Source: Paenibacillus sp. OK003 (lineage in GTDB: Bacteria; Bacillota; Bacilli; Paenibacillales; Paenibacillaceae). Taken from it: a stretch of DNA of 64,000 nucleotides. The stretch covers positions 62,001-126,000 of the forward strand of contig NZ_FOBD01000004.1 in NCBI RefSeq assembly GCF_900109515.1. Direction: 5' to 3'. Shown here in pieces: positions 27,913 through 36,866 of this stretch; within the stretch, counting starts at the first letter, position 1, and the number at the start of each line of letters is the position of its first letter. The position numbers and the translations under genes are program-made. Under the pieces are notes generated by a model. That model saw nothing but the letters and a program-made list of their open reading frames with translations, did not search any database and was not told where the DNA came from.

Positions 27913-29466
27913 ATGGATTTGAATTTGGATTGGGATGTATTGTTGATTCCTGCAGTTGTGGTAGGTATTATTCTGATTCTTGGTTTGGCGTTCTGGGCAA
28001 GGTACAAAACGGTTGGACCGGATGAAGCTATGATCGTTACGGGTTCATTCCTTGGAAGCAAAAACATTTCCGACGATGACTCCGGTCGTAAGATTAAAAT
28101 TGTTCGTGGAGGCGGCGCATTTATTTTGCCAGTGTTCCAGCAGTCGGAGTTTATCTCGCTGTTGTCCCATAAGCTGGACGTTTCCACACCGGAAGTATAC
28201 ACGGAACAGGGCGTACCGGTCATTGCCGATGGTGTCGCCATTATCAAGGTTGGAAGCTCAATAGAAGACGTGGCTACTGCAGCCGAGCAATTTATCGGTA
28301 AGCCGGTAGAATCGTTAAGAGGCGAAGCACAGGAAGTTCTGGAAGGGCATTTGCGGGCCATCCTCGGAACGATGACGGTGGAAGAAGTATACCGTAACCG
28401 TGATCGCTTCGCGCAAGAGGTTCAAGGTGTAGCTGCCAGGGATCTGAAAAAAATGGGACTGCAGATTGTTTCTTTTACCATCAAAGATGTTCGTGACAAA
28501 CAAGGCTATCTGGATGCTCTAGGTAAGCCAAGAATAGCAGCCGTTAAGCGGGATGCTGAAATTGCGGAAGCGGAAGCGATGCGGGATGCGCGTATTCAGA
28601 AGGCCAATGCGGAAGAGCAGGGGCAAAAAGCCGAGTTGCTGCGTGATACGAATATCGCTGAAGCCGCAAAAGAGAAGGAACTGAAAGTAGCGACGTTTAA
28701 GCGGGATCAGGATACTGCTAAAGCGGAAGCGGATCAGGCGTATCATATCCACGAAGCGCGTGCGAGACAAACCGTGGTGGAAGAAGAGATGAAGGTTGAA
28801 CTCGTTCGTAAAGAACGTGAGATCGATCTGCAAGAGAAAGAAATAATCGTACGTGAGAAGCAGTATGATGCTGAAGTGAAGAAAAAGGCGGAAGCCGATC
28901 GTTATGCGGTGGAGCAGGCTGCCGAAGCGGATAAAGCCAAAAGAATGCGTGAAGCCGATGCAGTACAGTACTCCATTGAAACGCATGCGAAAGCTACTGC
29001 GGAGCAGAAGCGTCTTGAAGGGCAAGCTATGGCGGATGCAGAACTCGCTAAAGGTACAGCGGATTCAGAGGTTATTCGTCTGAGAGGACTTGCAGAAGCA
29101 GAAGCGAAGGAAAAGCTGGCCGAGGCGTTCCAGAAGTTCGGCGAAGCAGCAGTGCTCGATATCATCGTCAAAATGCTGCCTGAACTTGCTGGTAAAATTG
29201 CGGAGCCGATCTCTGCGATTGATAAGCTGACCGTTGTGGACACAGGGAAGGGGGAAGGCGCCACTCGTGTAAGCAATTATGTAACAGAGCTCATGGCGAC
29301 GGCTCCCGAGATGCTCAAAAGTGTCTCCGGCATTGATGTGGAGCAGTTAATTAAAGGTCTCACCAAGCCTAAGACAGCTGTACCGGTTGCTATTCAACAG
29401 AGTGAACCTGTAACGACTCCCTCTATAATCGATAGGATTGTGGAAAAAGCTGGAGTTGACGAGTAA
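27913..29466 (+). CDS. floT: Flotillin-like protein (FloT/YuaG)
   Basis: A 517-residue membrane scaffold of bacterial functional membrane microdomains. One N-terminal membrane helix (about residues 10-28) leads into an SPFH/PHB domain (about 35-210), followed by a long charged coiled coil rich in E-A, K-A and R repeats (about 210-400). The C-terminal region has oligomerisation sequences. GGGGAGAG precedes the ATG. It forms an operon with the NfeD partner under a sigma-W-like promoter, which supports FloT over FloA. Confidence 0.92.
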   Translation: MDLNLDWDVLLIPAVVVGIILILGLAFWARYKTVGPDEAMIVTGSFLGSKNISDDDSGRKIKIVRGGGAFILPVFQQSEFISLLSHKLDVSTPEVYTEQGVPVIADGVAIIKVGSSIEDVATAAEQFIGKPVESLRGEAQEVLEGHLRAILGTMTVEEVYRNRDRFAQEVQGVAARDLKKMGLQIVSFTIKDVRDKQGYLDALGKPRIAAVKRDAEIAEAEAMRDARIQKANAEEQGQKAELLRDTNIAEAAKEKELKVATFKRDQDTAKAEADQAYHIHEARARQTVVEEEMKVELVRKEREIDLQEKEIIVREKQYDAEVKKKAEADRYAVEQAAEADKAKRMREADAVQYSIETHAKATAEQKRLEGQAMADAELAKGTADSEVIRLRGLAEAEAKEKLAEAFQKFGEAAVLDIIVKMLPELAGKIAEPISAIDKLTVVDTGKGEGATRVSNYVTELMATAPEMLKSVSGIDVEQLIKGLTKPKTAVPVAIQQSEPVTTPSIIDRIVEKAGVDE

Positions 29467-29531
29467 GACAACGAATTATAAAGCACTCATGCTCTATTGA
29501 CCTTAAGGCGAATTTTTGTTACTTTTTAAGC

Positions 29532-29570
29532 GAGACGTCCGGCGCGGTTTGCCCGCTCCCGGATGTCTTT
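29532..29570 (+). terminator. Hairpin after flotillin gene
   Basis: AGACGTCC / GGATGTCT (29533-29540 with 29561-29568, one G-T pair) with GC-rich interior and a short T-tail. Likely terminator; the weak tail lowers confidence. Confidence 0.6.
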
Positions 29571-29583
29571 GCGTTCTTACTAG

Positions 29584-29615
29584 GGTGTGACTGAATCACA
29601 CCTAAGATGGTGTGA
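29584..29615 (+). promoter_or_regulatory. Three-arm alternative hairpin in glcT leader
   Basis: GGTGTGA (29584-29590), TCACACC (29596-29602) and GGTGTGA (29609-29615): the middle arm can pair with either neighbour, but not both. The second hairpin ends 5 bases before the AGAGGTG ribosome binding site of glcT, so the choice could affect initiation. Confidence 0.55.
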
Positions 29616-29632
29616 AAAAAGAGGTGCAAACA

Positions 29633-30487
29633 TTGAGTAGCCTGCAAGTAGCCAAAGCTCTAAATAATAATGTAATTATTGCACAGCATCCTGAACATGG
29701 AGAAGTTGTCGTGATTGGTAAAGGCATCGGCTTCAATCGGAAAACGAATGACATTATTCCACTGATGGCTGTGGAGAAGATGTTCATTTTGAGAAACCAG
29801 CAGGAGCAGGAGCAGTATAAACAGCTTCTTCCACAAGTGGATGAAGCATTGATCGAAATTATTAACGAAGTCATTACGTATATTGCAGAACGTACGGACG
29901 TTCCTTTAAACGAACATATTCATATCGCACTAACCGATCATATTTCTTTTGCACTGAAACGGAAAGAACAAGGGATTGTCATCCAGAATCCGTTTCTATA
30001 TGAGACCCGTGAAATTTATCCTGATGAATATCGCATGGGTGAATATGCGGTTCGCTTGATTAAAGAAAAACTGGGCGTAGATCTGGGAATGGATGAAATC
30101 GGTTTTATAGCGCTCCACATCTACAGTGCCATGACCAACCAAAATATTTCCCAAGTTCGCGAGCATTCGCAATTGATTACCGATCTGGTGAGCCTGGTGT
30201 CCACCCAACTGGATTATTCGTTTGAGAACGAGTCACTGGATTATTCCCGGTTACTGACTCATCTTCGGTTTGCCTTAGAGCGTGTCCGTCGGGGAGACAA
30301 AGTGGAAGAAATCCACAAGTTGGATTCCCTGTTGAAGTTGGAATATCCTGAAATGTACTCGCTTGCATGGAAGCTAACGAAGGTGATGGAAAAAAGGTTG
30401 AATCTTCCTGTATATCCTGCTGAAGTAGGGTATCTGACCATTCATTTACAGCGTTTGAATCAAAGGAAAGAAGAAGAGAACAAGTGA
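29633..30487 (+). CDS. glcT: PtsG-operon transcription antiterminator GlcT
   Basis: A 284-residue BglG-type RNA-binding antiterminator. Residues 1-60 form the CAT RNA-binding domain, starting with the typical A-L-N-N-N-V-I-I-A. Two PRD domains follow (about 70-170 and 175-284) with phosphorylatable histidines in H-I-H-I-A-L-T-D-H, A-L-H-I-Y-S-A, L-L-T-H-L-R-F-A and Y-L-T-I-H-L-Q-R. The TTG at 29633 is set by AGAGGTG at 29620-29626; the GTG at 29612 has no such site. Its target is the RAT hairpin before ptsG directly downstream. Without glucose, EII phosphorylates and inactivates it. Confidence 0.92.
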   Translation: MSSLQVAKALNNNVIIAQHPEHGEVVVIGKGIGFNRKTNDIIPLMAVEKMFILRNQQEQEQYKQLLPQVDEALIEIINEVITYIAERTDVPLNEHIHIALTDHISFALKRKEQGIVIQNPFLYETREIYPDEYRMGEYAVRLIKEKLGVDLGMDEIGFIALHIYSAMTNQNISQVREHSQLITDLVSLVSTQLDYSFENESLDYSRLLTHLRFALERVRRGDKVEEIHKLDSLLKLEYPEMYSLAWKLTKVMEKRLNLPVYPAEVGYLTIHLQRLNQRKEEENK

Positions 30488-30535
30488 AATTTTTCCACAA
30501 GTGGAATACTGATTTGAGAAATTTCGTGTAAAGGC

Positions 30536-30564
30536 TTGCATCGTTTTTGAAGTGGTGCTACAAT
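30536..30564 (+). promoter_or_regulatory. ptsG promoter
   Basis: TTGCAT (30536-30541), 17-base spacer, TACAAT (30559-30564). The leader begins near 30572, about 30 bases before the RAT element. Confidence 0.75.
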
Positions 30565-30600
30565 GGTCTCCGTAATCAAGCAACTGAATAAACACAAACG

Positions 30601-30629
30601 ACGTGTTACTGATTCGATCAGGCATGAGT
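30601..30629 (+). ncRNA. RAT ribonucleic antiterminator of ptsG
   Basis: The 29-base stretch beginning ACGTGTTACTGATTCGATCA and ending GGCATGAGT closely follows the GlcT-binding RAT known from Bacillus subtilis ptsG. It overlaps the 5' arm of the terminator at 30621-30629, so the two structures exclude each other. GlcT binding should stabilise the RAT and allow read-through into ptsG. Confidence 0.88.
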
Positions 30630-30717
30630 TATCTAGAGCGTGATTGTTCTTACCTTATACCGGGTATGCTATACCCGAAGGTTGGACCAATTTGCTTTGT
30701 TAACTCGTGCCTTTTTT
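30621..30717 (+). terminator. GlcT-controlled terminator before ptsG
   Basis: GGCATGAGTTA (30621-30631) pairs with TAACTCGTGCC (30701-30711, one G-T pair), followed by six T. The 69-base loop holds a further hairpin, CGGGTAT-GCT-ATACCCG extended by ACCTT/AAGGT, so the terminator is much larger than usual for such systems. Confidence 0.85.
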
Positions 30718-30775
30718 GTTTTCCCTTGCTTGCTTCACAACATAAAAATTTAAAAGAAAGGGTGGATACGACGCA

Positions 30776-32833
30776 ATGTTTAAAAAGCTTTTTGGTGTAT
30801 TGCAAAGAGTAGGTAAAGCTCTCATGTTGCCCGTAGCGATTCTTCCAGCAGCAGGTTTGTTGCTCGGGATCGGTAACATGCTTGTAAATCCGGATTTTCT
30901 GCAATATGCTACAGCGCTAGATACCCCATGGGTAAGCTCGATCGCGACGATTATGATGAATGCGGGTCAGATCGTATTTGATAATCTGGCATTACTATTC
31001 GCTGTCGGTGTAGCCGTCGGGCTGGCCGGAGGCGAAGGTGTCGCAGGTCTTGCGGCCATCATCGGTTACCTGGTCATGAATGTGACTTTGGGTACGGCTG
31101 TTGGTGTTACGCCGGCCATGATCGGTGAAGTACCCGGTTATGCCAGCATCTTGGGTATCCCTACATTGAGTACTGGCGTGTTCGGAGGTATTATCATAGG
31201 TATTACCGCCGCGCTATGTTACAATCGATTTTTCAAAATCGAACTGCCGTCTTACCTTGGTTTCTTTGCAGGTAAACGCTTTGTCCCCATTATCACTTCA
31301 GTCGTTTCCCTCTTAATCGGGTTGCTTCTGGTAATCATCTGGCCTCCGATTCAAAATGGGCTGAATGCTGTATCTCACTTCATGGTAGATACAAGTCCGA
31401 CATTGTCGGCGTTCATTTTCGGAGTGGTAGAACGGTCACTTATTCCGTTCGGTCTGCATCACATTTTCTATTCACCATTCTGGTTTGAGTTCGGTGAATA
31501 TGTGAACAAAGCTGGAGATGTCATTCGTGGAGACCAGCAAATCTTCTTCAATCAACTGCGTGATGGTGTGAACCTTACAGCGGGAACGTTCCAAGTTGGT
31601 AAATTCCCGTTCATGATGTTCGGTTTGCCAGCTGCGGCGCTTGCGATGTACCATGAAGCAAGACCGGAGCACAAAAAGTATGTTGCAGGGATCATGGGAT
31701 CAGCTGCGCTGACTTCGTTCCTCACAGGGATTACAGAACCACTGGAGTTCTCATTCCTGTTTGTAGCGCCAATCCTTTTTGCAGTACACTGTATCTTTGC
31801 AGGTTTGTCTTTCATGACGATGCAGATTCTTGGAGTCAAAATTGGGATGACATTCTCCGGTGGATTTATTGACTTCCTGATCTTCGGAATTATCCCGAAC
31901 CGCACGCCGTGGTGGGATGTTATCATCGTAGGTTTGATTCTTGCAGTGATCTACTATTTCGGATTCCGATTGATCATTCGCAAATTCAACCTCAAAACAC
32001 CAGGACGCGAAGAGGCAACACCTGAAACTGCTTCGGGCGGTGGAGGCTCAGGTTCAACGGATGATCTGCCTCACAACATTCTTGCTGCATTCGGCGGACA
32101 AGAAAATATCAAACATCTGGATGCCTGCATTACTCGTTTGCGGATTGAAGTAAATGAGAAATCCAGTGTAAATAAAGATCGTTTGAAACAATTGGGTGCA
32201 TCTGGCGTACTTGAAGTGGGTAATAATGTACAGGCCATCTTCGGTACACGTTCAGATACGATTAAATCTCAAATGCAGGATATCATTGCAGGACGGACAC
32301 CGGCACCATCTCCAGCAGCTGTGGCTAAGCCAACTCCTGAACAGGAAAAGGCGCAAGGTGAAGAAGGCGAACGGATTATTGCGGAAGACATCGTTATGCC
32401 AGTGAATGGTGAACTGATGGACATCACAAACGTTCCTGATCCGGTCTTTGCTGAGAAAATGACAGGCGATGGCTTTGCTGTTCTGCCTCATGATGGCAAG
32501 ATTACTTCTCCTGTATATGGTAAGGTGTTTAACGTATTTCCAAGCAAACATGCCGTGGGCATTATGTCTGACGGAGGCAAGGAAGTGCTTGTTCATATAG
32601 GTGTCAACACGGTGAAGCTGAAAGGTCAGGGCTTTAACGTGCTTGTGCAGGAAGGCGACCTGGTATCGGCAGGACAGCCGATTATGGAAGTGGATCTGGA
32701 GTATGTGAAAGCTAATGCTCCGTCGATCATCTCTCCGGTCATTTTCACCAACCTGCCAGAAGGCTCGACAGTAACGCTAACGAAAAGTGGGTTACTGAAA
32801 ATTGGCGATCAGCCGATTATTGAGATAAAATAA
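30776..32833 (+). CDS. ptsG: PTS glucose transporter EIICBA
   Basis: A 685-residue glucose permease-kinase. The EIIC membrane part covers about residues 1-405, then a glycine/serine linker. EIIB (about 430-505) has the phosphocysteine in L-D-A-C-I-T-R-L-R. EIIA-Crr (about 540-685) has H-D-G-K-I-T-S-P-V and the phosphohistidine in V-L-V-H-I-G-V-N-T. AAAGAAAGGGTGG is the ribosome binding site. The gene is behind the RAT/terminator leader and is followed by ptsH and ptsI with no terminator between, as in Bacillus ptsGHI. Confidence 0.95.
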   Translation: MFKKLFGVLQRVGKALMLPVAILPAAGLLLGIGNMLVNPDFLQYATALDTPWVSSIATIMMNAGQIVFDNLALLFAVGVAVGLAGGEGVAGLAAIIGYLVMNVTLGTAVGVTPAMIGEVPGYASILGIPTLSTGVFGGIIIGITAALCYNRFFKIELPSYLGFFAGKRFVPIITSVVSLLIGLLLVIIWPPIQNGLNAVSHFMVDTSPTLSAFIFGVVERSLIPFGLHHIFYSPFWFEFGEYVNKAGDVIRGDQQIFFNQLRDGVNLTAGTFQVGKFPFMMFGLPAAALAMYHEARPEHKKYVAGIMGSAALTSFLTGITEPLEFSFLFVAPILFAVHCIFAGLSFMTMQILGVKIGMTFSGGFIDFLIFGIIPNRTPWWDVIIVGLILAVIYYFGFRLIIRKFNLKTPGREEATPETASGGGGSGSTDDLPHNILAAFGGQENIKHLDACITRLRIEVNEKSSVNKDRLKQLGASGVLEVGNNVQAIFGTRSDTIKSQMQDIIAGRTPAPSPAAVAKPTPEQEKAQGEEGERIIAEDIVMPVNGELMDITNVPDPVFAEKMTGDGFAVLPHDGKITSPVYGKVFNVFPSKHAVGIMSDGGKEVLVHIGVNTVKLKGQGFNVLVQEGDLVSAGQPIMEVDLEYVKANAPSIISPVIFTNLPEGSTVTLTKSGLLKIGDQPIIEIK

Positions 32834-32910
32834 GAAGTGTTACGACGATGGCAAGCAAGTGTAAATATATGCAATGCCTAAACTAAACTATTGAAAGTGA
32901 GATGATTGTA

Positions 32911-33186
32911 ATGCAACAAACATTCAGAATTACAGACGAAGATGGTATCCACGCACGTCCGGCGACAGCCCTGGTTAATACAGCAAACAAATTCAAAGGT
33001 GCAGAATCCTTTGCAGAAGCTAACGGTAAAAAAGTAACTTTGAAATCCATCCTGGGCGTACTTTCCCTTGGTCTGGAACAAGGCGACACCATCAACATCA
33101 TCGTTGAAGGCGAAGGAGAAGCTGAAGCTCTTCAAGCTCTGACAGACGTTATGGTTAACGAAGGGTTGGGCGAAATTAATGCTTAA
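32911..33186 (+). CDS. ptsH: Phosphocarrier protein HPr
   Basis: A 91-residue HPr that carries phosphate from EI to the sugar-specific EIIA domains. The phosphohistidine is H14 in G-I-H-A-R-P-A. The regulatory serine is S46 in L-K-S-I-L-G-V, the target of HPr kinase, whose product is the CcpA co-repressor. I start at ATG 32911, since the GTGAG site at 32897-32901 directly touches the ATG at 32902. Its last codons overlap ptsI by 8 bases. Confidence 0.95.
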   Translation: MQQTFRITDEDGIHARPATALVNTANKFKGAESFAEANGKKVTLKSILGVLSLGLEQGDTINIIVEGEGEAEALQALTDVMVNEGLGEINA

Positions 33187-34891
33187 TGTCTCTGGGATCG
33201 CGGCTTCGGCGGGTATTGCTATCGCCAAGGCGTTTATCTTGGAGCATCCCAACTACTCTGTAGAAAAACGCGAAATCAACGACGTTGACGCAGAGATCGC
33301 GAAACTCGACTCAGCTCTGGGCAAGTCCCAGGCTGAGCTTGAGGCGATCAAAGAGCGTACTTTACAAGAGCTTGGCGAGAAAAAAGCTGAGATTTTTGCT
33401 TCGCATTTGCTCATTCTGAATGACCCGGAACTGATTGATCCGGTTAAAGCGAAAATTGCAGATGATAAGGTCAACGCGGAATTCGCATTGAACGAAACAG
33501 CAACGCAATTTATCGAAATGTTCGAAAACATGAAGAGTGCTTACCTGCAGGAACGTGCTGCGGATATGCGTGATGTAACCAAACGTGTGCTAAATCACTT
33601 GCTTGGTATCGAATTCATGAGTCCGGCTGAGATCAGTGAAGAAGTGATCGTGCTTGCGGAGGATCTTACGCCTTCCGACACGGCTCAACTGAACCGTCAA
33701 TATGTTAAAGGTTTCGCAACCAATATTGGTGGACGTACTTCTCACTCCGCGATCATGGCGCGCTCTCTTGAAATTCCGGCTGTTGTTGGAACCAAGGACA
33801 TCTTGGCCCAAGCGAAACAAGGCGATATGATTATCGTTGACGGTCTGGATGGTCACGTACTGGTTAACCCTACTGATGAAGTTATTGCTGAATACCGTGC
33901 CAAACAGGAGCAGTATGATGCACAACGTGCAGAGTGGAGAAAACTTCGTGATGAGCCAACGGTAACGGTGGACAACGTTCATGTTGAACTTGCAGCCAAC
34001 ATCGGTACACCGAATGATGTAACGGGTGTTCTGGAGAATGGCGGCGAGGCTGTAGGCCTGTACCGTACCGAGTTCCTGTACATGGGCAGAGACAAGCTTC
34101 CTTCCGAGGACATTCAGTATAATGCTTACAAGGCTGTACTGGAAAAAATGGAAGGCAAACCTGTTGTTGTTCGTACACTCGACATCGGTGGAGACAAAGA
34201 GCTTCCATATCTGGATCTGCCAAAAGAAATGAATCCATTCCTCGGTTTCCGCGCAGTTCGTCTGTGTCTGGACCGTCTGGACATTTTCCGTACGCAATTA
34301 CGTGCATTGCTGCGTGCAAGCGTACATGGTAACCTGCGTGTTATGTTCCCAATGATCGCAACACTTGGTGAATTCCGTGAAGCGAAAGCTGTCCTGCTCG
34401 AAGAGAAGGAAAAGCTGGTTGCTGAAGGTATTGCTGTTTCGGACAGCATTCAACTCGGAATCATGGTCGAAATTCCTTCGACTGCAGTTCTGGCAGATCA
34501 ATTTGCCAAAGAAGTGGATTTCTTCAGTATCGGAACGAACGATCTGATTCAATACACGATGGCTGCTGACCGTATGAATGAACGAGTGGCATATCTGTAC
34601 CAACCTTACAACCCAGCCATTTTGCGTTTGGTTAAAATGGTTATCGATGCAGCGCATCGTGAAGGCAAATGGGTTGGCATGTGTGGTGAGATGGCCGGAG
34701 ACGAAACAGCAATTCCATTGCTGCTCGGTCTCGGACTGGATGAGTTCAGCATGAGCGCAACATCCATTCTGCCAGCTCGCAGTCAGATCACCAAGCTGTC
34801 CCGTGCAGATATGCAAGAACTTGCTGCCAAAGCACTGGATATGCAAACGGCTGAACAAGTCGTTGAATTGGTTCAAAGCATTCAAGCGTAA
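33179..34891 (+). CDS. ptsI: PTS enzyme I
   Basis: A 570-residue phosphoenolpyruvate-protein phosphotransferase that starts the PTS phosphate chain in the cytoplasm. The phosphohistidine motif [12 protein letters not shown] lies near residues 183-194. The PEP-binding barrel shows [15 protein letters not shown] and the cysteine motif V-G-M-C-G-E-M-A-G. The ATG lies inside the end of ptsH, so translation is coupled. A strong terminator 78 bases downstream ends the ptsGHI unit. Confidence 0.96.
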   Translation: MLNVSGIAASAGIAIAKAFILEHPNYSVEKREINDVDAEIAKLDSALGKSQAELEAIKERTLQELGEKKAEIFASHLLILNDPELIDPVKAKIADDKVNAEFALNETATQFIEMFENMKSAYLQERAADMRDVTKRVLNHLLGIEFMSPAEISEEVIVLAEDLTPSDTAQLNRQYVKGFATNIGGRTSHSAIMARSLEIPAVVGTKDILAQAKQGDMIIVDGLDGHVLVNPTDEVIAEYRAKQEQYDAQRAEWRKLRDEPTVTVDNVHVELAANIGTPNDVTGVLENGGEAVGLYRTEFLYMGRDKLPSEDIQYNAYKAVLEKMEGKPVVVRTLDIGGDKELPYLDLPKEMNPFLGFRAVRLCLDRLDIFRTQLRALLRASVHGNLRVMFPMIATLGEFREAKAVLLEEKEKLVAEGIAVSDSIQLGIMVEIPSTAVLADQFAKEVDFFSIGTNDLIQYTMAADRMNERVAYLYQPYNPAILRLVKMVIDAAHREGKWVGMCGEMAGDETAIPLLLGLGLDEFSMSATSILPARSQITKLSRADMQELAAKALDMQTAEQVVELVQSIQA

Positions 34892-34968
34892 TGTAATTTT
34901 ACGGGGTTTCCACCCGATTTTAAGGGTTTCTTTTTCCGATAAAAAAGCTGCAGTCGTGCAGCGATTTT

Positions 34969-35006
34969 GCCGGTATCTGTTGTTACAACAGATACCGGCT
35001 TTTTTT
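34969..35006 (+). terminator. Terminator after ptsI
   Basis: A perfect 14-bp stem, GCCGGTATCTGTTG / CAACAGATACCGGC, with a TTA loop and seven T. A smaller GCTGCA-rich hairpin lies just upstream. Confidence 0.95.
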
Positions 35007-35097
35007 GTTTTGAGCATTTTGCATAAATCCATAGAGCGTCTTTCAATCAGCAAGATAGAGATCGAAACGCTATTATTCGTTTTTTATATTTTTCCGT

Positions 35098-35125
35098 TTG
35101 TATCTTGGTTGAAAATCATTATCAT
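35098..35125 (+). promoter_or_regulatory. Promoter with overlapping Fur box (AraC-binding protein fusion gene)
   Basis: TTGTAT (35098-35103), 16-base spacer, TATCAT (35120-35125). The Fur-like box TGAAAATCATTATCA (35110-35124) matches TGATAATNATTATCA at all but one position and covers the -10, so iron-loaded Fur should block transcription. Confidence 0.75.
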
Positions 35126-35183
35126 TAAGGTAATCGAACAATCAATCAATGGACATCATGCTGAGGGAGAAAGTAGGGTTACC

Positions 35184-36755
35184 ATGAAGGTCAATGAAAA
35201 AAAGGCTGGCAAGATGCTTAAATATGGCAGTATCGATTCGTTTGAAGTGTCCTCGAATGGAGAAATTGTTCATGCAGCGACAGCGGAACACTTCGCTATT
35301 CTTTGTACAAGTGGCTCAGGAACTTTGGTATCGAACGAACACATATCCCGATTGAATGAAGGGGAAGTCTATTTGCTGGCTCCTGGACAGAGGTTCAAGC
35401 TGGCGGCAGATGAGCAGGCGTTAAAAGGCTGTATGGTCCGTTTCGAAGTATACGAATATGGCGGAGAACAGCAGATGACCGCTACCCATGCTTTCATGGA
35501 GGGTTTGTTTTGGTGCAAAGATCCGCATCAACTCGCGCTCTCTTGTGATCGATTGCTTCAACTGGAGGTCGCTGGTGACGAGGAACACTTCAATAGACAG
35601 GCCGCATTATACGGTTTGATGACTTCACTTGTTCAAGCGGAGGCCAAGCCGGAAAGCGTTGAGTCTACCGCTTCTGCGATTGCCCGTGTTGCCGATTATA
35701 TGAATGAACATCTGGATCATGAATTAAAACGAGATGAATTGTCCAAGCTTGCTGGCCTGAGTCCAGGGTATTTTTCGTGGGCATTTCAGCAATATACAGG
35801 AAAGACCCCGACGGCCTATCTGATGGATGTCAGAATGAAACGGGCCAAGGAGCTCCTTTTGTCAGGTGATGGTGTAAAAGAGACCGCGGTCCGAGTCGGC
35901 TATGAAGATGAATTTTATTTTAGCCGCAGATTCAAACAGAAGATGGGACTTTCGCCTAATGCGTTTGTCAAAAGCCGCAGATATAGTATCGCAAGTGTCT
36001 CTGATCCAATCTCGGGCAGTTTACTGGCACTTGGCCTGCTTCCGAAAGCTGCTGCCTTTTATCCAAATCATGAATTATACAACCGAATGACTCGTCTGCA
36101 TTCTTATGAGCTGGGGGAAGGGCAGATCTGGCAAGAAAATGTGGATCGATTGCGTGCGTCGGAGCCGGAGCTTATTTTCTGCACTGACCTTCTGGCCGAG
36201 CGGGCGCGAAAAGAGCTGGAGCAGATTGCGCCGACAGTTGCCATCCCTTGGTTATCCGCAGACTGGCGCGAGCAGCTTCGAATGATTGCAGAAGTTATGG
36301 AGCATCGGGCAGAGGCGGAGATGTGGTTGTCGGAATACGATGGCAAGGCGGAAGCGGTCTACCGCAAAGTAAGGCGTAACATCGGTGGAGCTACGGTCAA
36401 CATATGGCGTATCACGGATTCGGAATATCGGATATATGGCAAACGCAATGCTGGTGCGGTCCTTTATGATGATTTTAGATTGGCAGCTACGCATCGTCTC
36501 GATGACATCAATGTTTTTGAATCGGTGACCAAAGAAGCTCTGGAAAAATACGACGCAGATATGCTGATTATCATGGTAGATTCTACGCAGCAGGCGGCCC
36601 GGGAATGGAAGGCACTTCAGGCCAGCGAGCAGTGGCATCGTTTGACAGCGGTTCGGCATGGACATGTGTACGAGGTGGGGACAGAAAAATTGTTTGAGTA
36701 TTCAGCATGGTCGCATGAGCGGGCGCTGTTCTATTTTATGCGGTTATTTGGCTGA
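35184..36755 (+). CDS. AraC regulator fused to siderophore-binding domain (Btr-like)
   Basis: A 523-residue regulator with a cupin-like N-terminal part (about 1-140), an AraC helix-turn-helix region (about 170-265, with L-S-K-L-A-G-L-S-P-G-Y-F-S and V-G-Y-E-D-E-F-Y-F-S-R-R-F-K) and a C-terminal periplasmic-binding-protein-like domain (about 270-523). Bacillus Btr (YbbB) has this layout and activates siderophore uptake when the siderophore enters the cell. The ATG at 35184 follows AGGGAGAAAGTAGGG; the longer open frame reaches back across the ptsI terminator and is not real. A Fur box lies upstream. Confidence 0.88.
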   Translation: MKVNEKKAGKMLKYGSIDSFEVSSNGEIVHAATAEHFAILCTSGSGTLVSNEHISRLNEGEVYLLAPGQRFKLAADEQALKGCMVRFEVYEYGGEQQMTATHAFMEGLFWCKDPHQLALSCDRLLQLEVAGDEEHFNRQAALYGLMTSLVQAEAKPESVESTASAIARVADYMNEHLDHELKRDELSKLAGLSPGYFSWAFQQYTGKTPTAYLMDVRMKRAKELLLSGDGVKETAVRVGYEDEFYFSRRFKQKMGLSPNAFVKSRRYSIASVSDPISGSLLALGLLPKAAAFYPNHELYNRMTRLHSYELGEGQIWQENVDRLRASEPELIFCTDLLAERARKELEQIAPTVAIPWLSADWREQLRMIAEVMEHRAEAEMWLSEYDGKAEAVYRKVRRNIGGATVNIWRITDSEYRIYGKRNAGAVLYDDFRLAATHRLDDINVFESVTKEALEKYDADMLIIMVDSTQQAAREWKALQASEQWHRLTAVRHGHVYEVGTEKLFEYSAWSHERALFYFMRLFG

Positions 36756-36828
36756 CAAAAGTCCAGTTCACTACGTTTAAATATCCATGTTTAGCTGAAG
36801 CAATGAATGATATGATATCTATTGAGAA

Positions 36829-36843
36829 AGAAAATCATTATCA
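36829..36843. promoter_or_regulatory. Fur-like box before esterase-binding protein operon
   Basis: AGAAAATCATTATCA matches TGATAATNATTATCA at 13 of 15 positions and is almost identical to the box at 35110. It lies 8 bases before the strong ribosome binding site at 36852-36860. No clear -35/-10 pair was fixed. Confidence 0.65.
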
Positions 36844-36866
36844 GTGTAAAGAGGAGGTGACATTCC

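Noticed and set aside
30603-30812. 69-codon open frame in the ptsG leader
   Set aside because: It spans the RAT, the terminator and the ptsG start in another frame, so it is leader RNA, not a gene.
34803-35183. N-terminal extension of the AraC-binding-protein fusion
   Set aside because: The open frame crosses the end of ptsI, a strong terminator and the Fur-boxed promoter. The ATG at 35184 has a proper ribosome binding site.
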